Source: Vogesella aquatica
Lineage (GTDB): Bacteria > Pseudomonadota > Gammaproteobacteria > Burkholderiales > Chromobacteriaceae
DNA length: 64,000 nucleotides
Assembly (NCBI RefSeq): GCF_028548455.1
Contig: NZ_JAQQLF010000004.1
Coordinates: 1-64,000 of the forward strand
Direction of reading: 5' to 3'
A program made the translations under genes and the position numbers. Of this stretch, positions 58,655-64,000 are shown piece after piece. The notes beneath the pieces are model-generated. The model was not told the origin of the DNA and ran no database searches. It worked only from the letters and a program-made list of their open reading frames with translations. Positions within the stretch are counted from its first letter, which is position 1. Each line of letters opens with the position of its first letter.

Positions 58655-59323
58655 GTGCAGGAAATTTCCATCCTTAGCCTGATCATGCACGCCAGCCTGC
58701 CGGTGCAGCTGGTGATGGCCGGCCTGGTGCTGCTGTCCCTGATGTCCTGGGGCATCATCTTCAACAAGATTGCCGTGCTGGGCCGCGCCCGCCGCGCCAC
58801 GCAAGATTTCGAGCAGCAGTTCTGGAGCGGTACCGACCTGAACAGCCTGTTCGAGAAAAACCGCGCCAACGGCGACGCCGTGGCCACCGAAAAGCTGTTC
58901 CAGGCCGGCTTTGCCGAGTTCCTGAAGCTGCGCCGCCAGCCTGGCGTGGATAGCTCCGACCAGCTGGACGGCGCCCGCCGCGCCATGCGCGCCGCCGCCC
59001 AGCGCGAGCTGGACGCGCTGGACCACCACAACAGCTTTCTGGCCACCGTCGGCTCGGTCAGCCCCTATATCGGCTTGTTTGGCACCGTGTGGGGCATCAT
59101 GCACGCCTTTATCGGCCTGGGTAACGCCGGCCAGGCCACACTGGCTACCGTGGCGCCAGGCATTGCCGAAGCGCTGATCGCCACCGCCATCGGCCTGTTT
59201 GCCGCCATCCCCGCCGTGGTGGCCTACAACCGCTTTGCTGCCGATGTCGACCGCCTGGCCGGCCGTTTTGACTCGTTCATGGAAGAGTTTTCCAACATCC
59301 TGCAGCGCCTGGCCGCCAAATAA
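58655..59323 (+). CDS. tolQ: TolQ (MotA/TolQ/ExbB proton-channel subunit)
   Basis: Inner-membrane proton channel of the Tol-Pal system. 222 aa, GTG start with AAGGAG 6 bases upstream. Three membrane segments (about 15-38, 130-155, 165-190). SLMSWGIIFNK near the start and the channel region YIGLFGTVWGIMHAFIGLG are TolQ-like, more than ExbB-like. No tolR follows: a strong terminator lies 30 bases after the stop, and the next gene is on the other strand. Confidence 0.9.
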   Translation: MQEISILSLIMHASLPVQLVMAGLVLLSLMSWGIIFNKIAVLGRARRATQDFEQQFWSGTDLNSLFEKNRANGDAVATEKLFQAGFAEFLKLRRQPGVDSSDQLDGARRAMRAAAQRELDALDHHNSFLATVGSVSPYIGLFGTVWGIMHAFIGLGNAGQATLATVAPGIAEALIATAIGLFAAIPAVVAYNRFAADVDRLAGRFDSFMEEFSNILQRLAAK

Positions 59324-59353
59324 CGCGCCAGATAAGCCGGGCAGTCACCACGC

Positions 59354-59385
59354 AAAAGCCGCTATCTACAGATAGCGGCTTTTTG
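59354..59385 (+). terminator. Terminator after tolQ
   Basis: AAAAGCCGCTATC-TACA-GATAGCGGCTTTTT, perfect 13-bp inverted repeat with T5; the A-run on the left lets it also serve the minus strand. Confidence 0.94.
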
Positions 59386-59421
59386 TTTGCCAGGCGGCAC
59401 AAGCTTGGCCGCAAGCGCTGC

Positions 59422-60018
59422 TCAGGCCGCCTGCAGCTGGTCGATCAGCCGGTGCAGCGCGTCGGTTAGCGCGCGTATCGAGCCGGGCAGGTCCCAGTTG
59501 TCGTCGCCCGGCTGCACCACGTTGGAGATGGCGCGCAGCTGCAGAAAGCGCTGCCCTTCTTGCAGGCAGACGTGGAAGAACGCCGCGCCCTCCATGTTTT
59601 CGATGTCCACCGCGCTGCTATCGATAAACGGCGCCATCGCCACGTTCAACGACGCGCTGCGCGCCGTGCGCCAGCCGCCCTCTGCCGGCAGGTGCGGGCA
59701 GGCCAGCGTGTGGCGGCGCTCGAAATCCATGTCCAGCGGCAGGTGCGCCAGGTGCACAAAGCCGTCCGGCGTGTGAAAGCCCAAATCGGCCTCTACTTCG
59801 CTTTCCACCAGTACCACGTCGCCGATGGCGAGGTCGGCGTGCGGGTAGTAGCCGGCCACCCCGGCCAGAATCAGCCAGTGCGGCCGCCCGGCGTGCAGCG
59901 TTTTCAGTGTCTGGTAGGCGGTGGCGGTCAGCCCCACGCCGCTCACCAGCGTAGTAACGCCGTCGCGCTGGAACAGGCTGGCTTCGGTGGCAGTGGGAAA
60001 CAAGACGGTGATTTGCAT
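59422..60018 (-). CDS. Nucleosidase of the MTAN/futalosine-hydrolase superfamily
   Basis: 198 aa. N-terminal ITVLFPTATEASLF and SGVGLTATAYQTL, GVAGYYPHADLAIGDVVLV, then ENMEGAAFFHVCL (catalytic Glu region) and the C-terminal LRAISNVVQPGDDNW. The RAISN-W ending is like MqnB futalosine hydrolase, whereas MTA/SAH nucleosidases have a different end. A menaquinone (futalosine) pathway would be unusual in this group, so the true substrate is open. ATG at 60018. Confidence 0.72.
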   Translation of the reverse strand: MQITVLFPTATEASLFQRDGVTTLVSGVGLTATAYQTLKTLHAGRPHWLILAGVAGYYPHADLAIGDVVLVESEVEADLGFHTPDGFVHLAHLPLDMDFERRHTLACPHLPAEGGWRTARSASLNVAMAPFIDSSAVDIENMEGAAFFHVCLQEGQRFLQLRAISNVVQPGDDNWDLPGSIRALTDALHRLIDQLQAA

Positions 60019-60102
60019 ACAGGTTGGCCGCAATAAAAGGGGATAGGCGATTCTAGCGCCCCCGCGCTGCGGCCAACAGCCACCGCCGCGCTACAATGCC
60101 GC

Positions 60103-60597
60103 ATGGCAGACATCAAATACCTGGCGGGCTACCCGCCGCACCTCATCGAACAAGTGGCCGGCCTGCTGCAGGCCGGCAAGCTGGGCGCCTGGGTGGCCAA
60201 CCGCTACCCCGGCAGCCACGACATCCAGACCGACCGTGCGCTGTACGACTATGTATCCGAGCTGAAGCAGCGCTACATGAAAAACGCCGGCGCGCTGGCC
60301 AAGGTGGTGTACGACAACAACCTGCACCCGATGCGCGGCACGCTGGGCACCAACGCCTTTGTGTCGCGGGTGCAGGGCGGCAAGCTCAAAAGCAAGAATG
60401 AAATCCGCATCGGCAGCCTGTTCCGCGACGCACCGGAAGCCTTCCTGCGCATGATCGTGGTACACGAGCTGGCCCACCTGAAGGTAAAAGACCACGACAA
60501 GGCGTTCTACCAGCTGTGCTGCCACATGGAGCCGCACTACCACCAGCTGGAATTCGACATGCGGCTATGGCTGCTGGCGCGCGAGGCGGAGGCGTAG
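60103..60597 (+). CDS. YgjP-like (M48/DUF45 type) metal-dependent hydrolase
   Basis: 164 aa, cytoplasmic. The zinc site is VVHELAHLKVKDHDKAFYQLCCHMEPHYHQLE: HELAH plus a downstream His as in the YgjP/WLM group. N-terminal part is helical (YDYVSELKQRYMK). Function unknown. A TACAAT at 60092-60097 lies only 5 bases before the ATG, so the mRNA may be leaderless. Confidence 0.8.
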   Translation: MADIKYLAGYPPHLIEQVAGLLQAGKLGAWVANRYPGSHDIQTDRALYDYVSELKQRYMKNAGALAKVVYDNNLHPMRGTLGTNAFVSRVQGGKLKSKNEIRIGSLFRDAPEAFLRMIVVHELAHLKVKDHDKAFYQLCCHMEPHYHQLEFDMRLWLLAREAEA

Positions 60598-60657
60598 GGT
60601 GGGCAAAGCGTAGCGTGCCCACCACGACGTCTGGCTGGTGGGCACGTACTTGCTTGC

Positions 60658-61293
60658 TCATCCAGCCTGAAACACACCGCGCACCGCCCACAGCATACCT
60701 GCTGCTACCGCCCACAACAGCAGTGCACTGGCTCGATGCAACAGAGGCAGCTGGCGCTGAAACCAGGCCAGAGACGTTGGCCGCGCCAGCGCCCAGCATA
60801 CCAGCGCATCCCAGCCCAGCACCGCCACAAACAGCCACACACCGGCGGCGCTGCGTTGCCACACTGTGCTCTCCTTGCCGGCCAGCAAGGCAAACAGGGT
60901 CAGATAAAACAGCGCATTCTTTGGGTTGAGCAAGCCGGACAACAAACCACGCCACCAGAAAGCAGTTTGTCTGGCCGCTAGCCCGGCGGATGGTGCGCCA
61001 CCTCCGTGCAGGCCGGCTGCTTGCCAGAACTGCCAACCCAGCCACAACAAGTAATTGCAACCAGCAACATAGACCAGCCAATACGCCACCGGGCTGTCCT
61101 GCAGCCAACTGACACCGGCCACAGCTGCCACGATAAATATGCCGTTGGCGCAGGCAATACCCAGCGCCGTCAGCAAGCCGGCACGCAAGCCATAGGCAAC
61201 GGTGTGATTGAGTAGCAGGAAAAAGTCCGGCCCCGGGCTAAGTAGCGCCAGAAAATGGGCGCCGGCCAGCAATATGAAATGATGCCAAGTCAT
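60658..61293 (-). CDS. LysE/RhtB-family amino-acid exporter
   Basis: 211 aa, six hydrophobic segments. Family signs: LLSPGPDFFLLLNHTVAYGLRAGL near the N terminus and GLLNPKNALFYLTLF in the middle. Exports amino acids or their derivatives; the substrate is unknown. Downstream of an AraC-type gene on the same strand, with 66 bases between, so probably its target. Confidence 0.9.
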   Translation of the reverse strand: MTWHHFILLAGAHFLALLSPGPDFFLLLNHTVAYGLRAGLLTALGIACANGIFIVAAVAGVSWLQDSPVAYWLVYVAGCNYLLWLGWQFWQAAGLHGGGAPSAGLAARQTAFWWRGLLSGLLNPKNALFYLTLFALLAGKESTVWQRSAAGVWLFVAVLGWDALVCWALARPTSLAWFQRQLPLLHRASALLLWAVAAGMLWAVRGVFQAG

Positions 61294-61359
61294 GGATACC
61301 TCCCTGTTGAAGAGAGGCCAGCTTGGCAGCCTGCAGGCCGAGGGTATTGCAGAAAAGTG

Positions 61360-62166
61360 CTACGCCTTGCCAATGCCGCGCTGGTATTCGCCCGGAGTGA
61401 CAGCTACACGCTCACGGAAAGCATGCTGGAAATGGCTTTGGTCGCTAAAGCCCAAGCGATAGGCCAGGTCGGCCAGTGCCTCGCCTTGGCGCAGCCATTG
61501 CCTGGCGCGCTGGATGCGGCAATCCAGCAGGTAGGCATGGGGTGTCGTGCCACAGTGCTGCCGGAACAAGCGGATAAAGTGGTAGCGGCTCAAGCCCACC
61601 GATGCGGCCAGGCTGGCAACTGGCCAGGCTTGTTCGCATTGCTCACGTAGCTGCCTGCATAGCGGGGGTAACCACCCTGGTGGTTTGCCAGCAGCTTGCT
61701 CGGCTGGCAGTATCAACTCGCTGACAAAGGCAATCAGCGACTCCTCCTTCACGCCGGCTGGCGACGGTGAAAACAGTACCTGATTTAGCAGGCAGAATGC
61801 TGCATACCTCGCTGGGTCACGCCAGTGGCTGGTATGGGCGGTACCCAGGGTAAAAGCCTGGCCATGTGCTTCGTGCCACAGTGCATCGAGCCATGCGGTA
61901 TCGAGATGCAGCATCTGGTAACTCCACGCGCCGCCGGGCTGTGGGTTGCAGGCGTGCATGCAGTTGGCCGGTATCACCACCACATCCCCCGCCTGCAATG
62001 GCTGCTCCGCTCTGCCGGCCACCTGTAGCAAAGACGCGCCAGCATCCACCGCACCGATAGACAGTGTTGAATGGCTGTGGGCACGGTAACAAGCCCGGCT
62101 TTGCTGGGCACGCCTGCTTTCGATATAGGGCATGGCGTCGTCGCGCCAGAACTGCTGTGTGGTCAT
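61360..62166 (-). CDS. AraC-family transcriptional regulator
   Basis: 268 aa. N-terminal cupin (RAHSHSTLSIGAVDAGASLL ... GDVVVIPANCMHACNP), C-terminal double HTH: VASLAASVGLSRYHFIRLFRQHCGTTPHAYL and ALADLAYRLGFSDQSHFQHAFRERVAVTPGEYQ. The usual genomic link with LysE exporters suggests it activates the downstream exporter in answer to an amino acid. Confidence 0.9.
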   Translation of the reverse strand: MTTQQFWRDDAMPYIESRRAQQSRACYRAHSHSTLSIGAVDAGASLLQVAGRAEQPLQAGDVVVIPANCMHACNPQPGGAWSYQMLHLDTAWLDALWHEAHGQAFTLGTAHTSHWRDPARYAAFCLLNQVLFSPSPAGVKEESLIAFVSELILPAEQAAGKPPGWLPPLCRQLREQCEQAWPVASLAASVGLSRYHFIRLFRQHCGTTPHAYLLDCRIQRARQWLRQGEALADLAYRLGFSDQSHFQHAFRERVAVTPGEYQRGIGKA

Positions 62167-62290
62167 GGTTGTGTGAAACCGATGCGTACTGGCAGGATTT
62201 TGACACGTTTTTCCTACTAGAGTAGGTACGACCTGGGGCCTTGGTCCGAAAGCTCTAAATAAGATCGCTCGGTTGGTTGGAGGGAGGTCA

Positions 62291-62330
62291 CCGCCAAAAC
62301 AAAAAACGCCCCGTGTCGACGGGGCGTTTT
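62291..62330 (-). terminator. Rho-independent terminator of pgi
   Basis: AAAACGCCCCGT-GTCG-ACGGGGCGTTTT, perfect 12-bp stem; on the minus strand a T6 run follows (complement of AAAAAA at 62301-62306). It lies 30-70 bases beyond the pgi stop. Confidence 0.9.
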
Positions 62331-62359
62331 GCTGTGGCAGGGCCAGGTTGGCCGCAGGC

Positions 62360-64000
62360 TTACTGGCCGGCGTTGGCGCGGCGGTAGCGTTCGATCAGCG
62401 CGGTGGTGGAGCTGTCGTGCGGCGCGCTCTTGAGCTTGCCGGCCAGCTCGGCGTGGATGGTTTTGGCCAGCTGTTTGCCCAGCTCCACGCCCCACTGGTC
62501 GAAGCTGTTGATGCCCCAGATCACGCCTTGCACGAAGATCTTGTGCTCGTACAGCGCAATCAGGCTGCCCAGGTTGCGCGGGTCCAGGCGGTCCATCAGC
62601 AGGGTGTTGGTGGGGCGGTTGCCGCCAAACACCTTGTGCGGCACCAGCGCTTCCAGCGCGTCGCCTTTCAGGCCCTGTGCGGCCAGCTCTTCGCGTACTT
62701 CTTCGGCAGTTTTGCCGCGCATGAAGGCTTCGGCCTGGGCAAACACGTTGGCCAGCAGGATTTCGTGGTGGCCCGGCAGGCTGGAGCTGTTCTGCAGCGA
62801 GCAGATCAGGTCGATAGGCGAGATGTGGGTGCCCTGGTGCAGCAGCTGGAAGAAGGCGTGCTGGCCGTTGATGCCGGTTTCTCCCCAGATGATGGGCGCG
62901 GTTTCAAAGTCGACCGGGCTGCCGTCCAGACAGGTTTGCTTGCCGTTGGATTCCATGTCCAGCTGCTGGATGAAGGCGGGCAGGCGGTGCAGGTACTGGT
63001 CGTACGGGGCGATGACGTGGCTGCCGCCGCCGTAGTAGTTGATGTACCAGATGCCGATCATGGCCAGCAGCACCGGCATGTTCTGCTCGAACGAGGCGTT
63101 GGCGAAGTGCTGGTCCATGATGTGGGCGCCGTTCAGCAGCTCGGTGAAGTTTTCTTCGCCCAGGTACAGCATGATGGGCAGGCCGATGGCCGACCACAGG
63201 CTGTAGCGGCCGCCGACCCAGTCCCAGAATTCGAACATATTGGCCGGGTCGATGCCGAATTCGGCCACGGCTTTCTTGTTGGTGGATACCGCCACAAAGT
63301 GCTTGGCCACCGCTTTTTCGTCGCGCGCGCGCGCCACGAACCACTCGCGGGCGGTCAGTGCGTTGGTCAGCGTTTCCTGGGTGGTGAAGGTTTTGGATTC
63401 CACGATGAACAGGGTGGTTTCCGGGTGTACTTTCTTCAGCGTTTCCTTCAGCTGCGCGCCGTCCACGTTGGACACGAAGTGCATGTTCATGCGCGGGTGG
63501 CCAAACGGCTTGAGCGCGCTGCATACCATCAGCGGGCCCAGGTCGCTGCCGCCGATGCCGATGCTGACCACGTCGGTAATAGGCTGGTGGGTGTAGCCCA
63601 GCCATTCGCCGCTGCGGATGGCGTGGCAGAACTTGCCCATGCGCGCCAGTACCGAGTTTACCTTGGGCATCACATCTTCGCCGTCTACCAGAATCGGCGA
63701 ATTGGTGCGGTTGCGCAGCGCCACGTGCAGCACGGCGCGGTTCTCGGTGCTGTTGATCTTTTCGCCCTTGAACATGGCCTTGAGCTTGGCCGGCAGGCCG
63801 GCTTCGCGCGCCAGCTGCATCAGGCCGCGCAGGGTGTCGTCGGTAATGCGGTTTTTGGAGTAGTCCAGGAACAGGCCGCCCACTTCCAGCGCGTAGCGTT
63901 CGGCACGCTGCGGGTCGCTGGCAAACAGGTCACGCATATGGTGATGCTTGGCGTCGGCAAAGTGGTCCCACAGGGCTTGCCAGGCGGGGAGCTGGGTGAG
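62360..64000 (-). CDS. pgi: Glucose-6-phosphate isomerase, N terminus cut by the window
   Basis: Interconverts glucose-6-P and fructose-6-P. The open frame runs to the window edge (position 64000). The first visible residues ([21 protein letters not shown]) equal about position 5-25 of other Pgi proteins, so only a few codons are missing. 546 visible residues. Signatures: [42 protein letters not shown] (Pgi signature 1) and [12 protein letters not shown] (signature 2). An internal ATG at 63937 is not the true start. Confidence 0.96.
   Translation of the reverse strand, partial: LTQLPAWQALWDHFADAKHHHMRDLFASDPQRAERYALEVGGLFLDYSKNRITDDTLRGLMQLAREAGLPAKLKAMFKGEKINSTENRAVLHVALRNRTNSPILVDGEDVMPKVNSVLARMGKFCHAIRSGEWLGYTHQPITDVVSIGIGGSDLGPLMVCSALKPFGHPRMNMHFVSNVDGAQLKETLKKVHPETTLFIVESKTFTTQETLTNALTAREWFVARARDEKAVAKHFVAVSTNKKAVAEFGIDPANMFEFWDWVGGRYSLWSAIGLPIMLYLGEENFTELLNGAHIMDQHFANASFEQNMPVLLAMIGIWYINYYGGGSHVIAPYDQYLHRLPAFIQQLDMESNGKQTCLDGSPVDFETAPIIWGETGINGQHAFFQLLHQGTHISPIDLICSLQNSSSLPGHHEILLANVFAQAEAFMRGKTAEEVREELAAQGLKGDALEALVPHKVFGGNRPTNTLLMDRLDPRNLGSLIALYEHKIFVQGVIWGINSFDQWGVELGKQLAKTIHAELAGKLKSAPHDSSTTALIERYRRANAGQ

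Noticed and set aside
62210-62290. Possible tRNA fragment or attachment site near CCTACTAGAGTAGG between the AraC gene and pgi
   Set aside because: Only a short hairpin is seen; no cloverleaf, T-loop or CCA-like end and no integrase nearby.

Overview
The window is a 64 kb piece of a GC-rich (about 62%) proteobacterial chromosome. The 23S/5S sequences, the E1-E2-E3 pyruvate dehydrogenase locus whose E3 carries its own lipoyl domain, the zapA-6S RNA-5-FCL order, dusB-fis and the split HldC all point to a betaproteobacterium. A free-living member of the Neisseriales (Chromobacteriaceae-like) is my best guess, by inference only. No phage, insertion sequence or CRISPR array is visible. Almost everything is housekeeping or envelope metabolism, and gene density is high.

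Layout. 1-3168: 3' part of an rRNA operon (23S, then two unlike 5S genes). 3264-6284: hldC-birA-coaX-SPOR operon with 4-bp overlaps. 6435-9655: a PhoX-type Tat phosphatase and agmatinase. 9725-16227: a vitamin B12 island, with cobS, cobC and cobT on the minus strand, and a cobalamin riboswitch followed by btuB, cobU and btuF on the plus strand. 16249-19275: zapB-like, zapA, 6S RNA, 5-FCL, EVE protein, TauE permease and a small exported protein. 19394-23614: leuS-lptE-holA. 23680-29039: a minus-strand block (lytic transglycosylase, broken DUF1775 gene, rlmH, rsfS, nadD, carbonic anhydrase, GNAT, DUF2804). 29424-31342: a BigR/YgaV-like ArsR repressor and a BepA-like M48 protease. 31722-37994: aceE-aceF-lpdA. 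38131-42285: thioredoxin 2, a small PTP, a TetR/hydrolase divergent pair, a FliB-like methylase and a VOC protein. 42460-47993: tamA-tamB. 48051-51173: a large GGDEF-EAL sensor. 51291-53119: rnpB, dusB, fis. 53377-56898: purH, pagP, purD. 57038-59323: a small W/R-rich protein, a solute-binding protein, a TsaC-like protein and an isolated tolQ. 59422-64000: a nucleosidase, a YgjP-like protease, LysE exporter/AraC, and pgi (cut by the window end).

How the genes work together. The envelope is the main theme: LPS heptose (hldC), LPS export (lptE), lipid A acylation (pagP), the TAM system (tamAB), BepA-like quality control, TolQ, SPOR and the lytic transglycosylase. The B12 island combines outer-membrane uptake, periplasmic binding and lower-ligand/nucleotide-loop assembly, so it looks like salvage rather than de novo synthesis.

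The most striking signal is not a gene. The 9-mer GCGGCCAAC (usually TGCGGCCAAC) occurs 52 times on the two strands between 6.3 and 62.4 kb, against a rough chance expectation of one or two. It is enriched between genes and is often arranged as inverted pairs that form hairpins. It behaves like a DNA uptake sequence but does not resemble the Neisseria DUS (GCCGTCTGAA), which I do not see here. Several palindromic operator candidates (TetR/hydrolase, FliB, ArsR, aceE) are also recorded.
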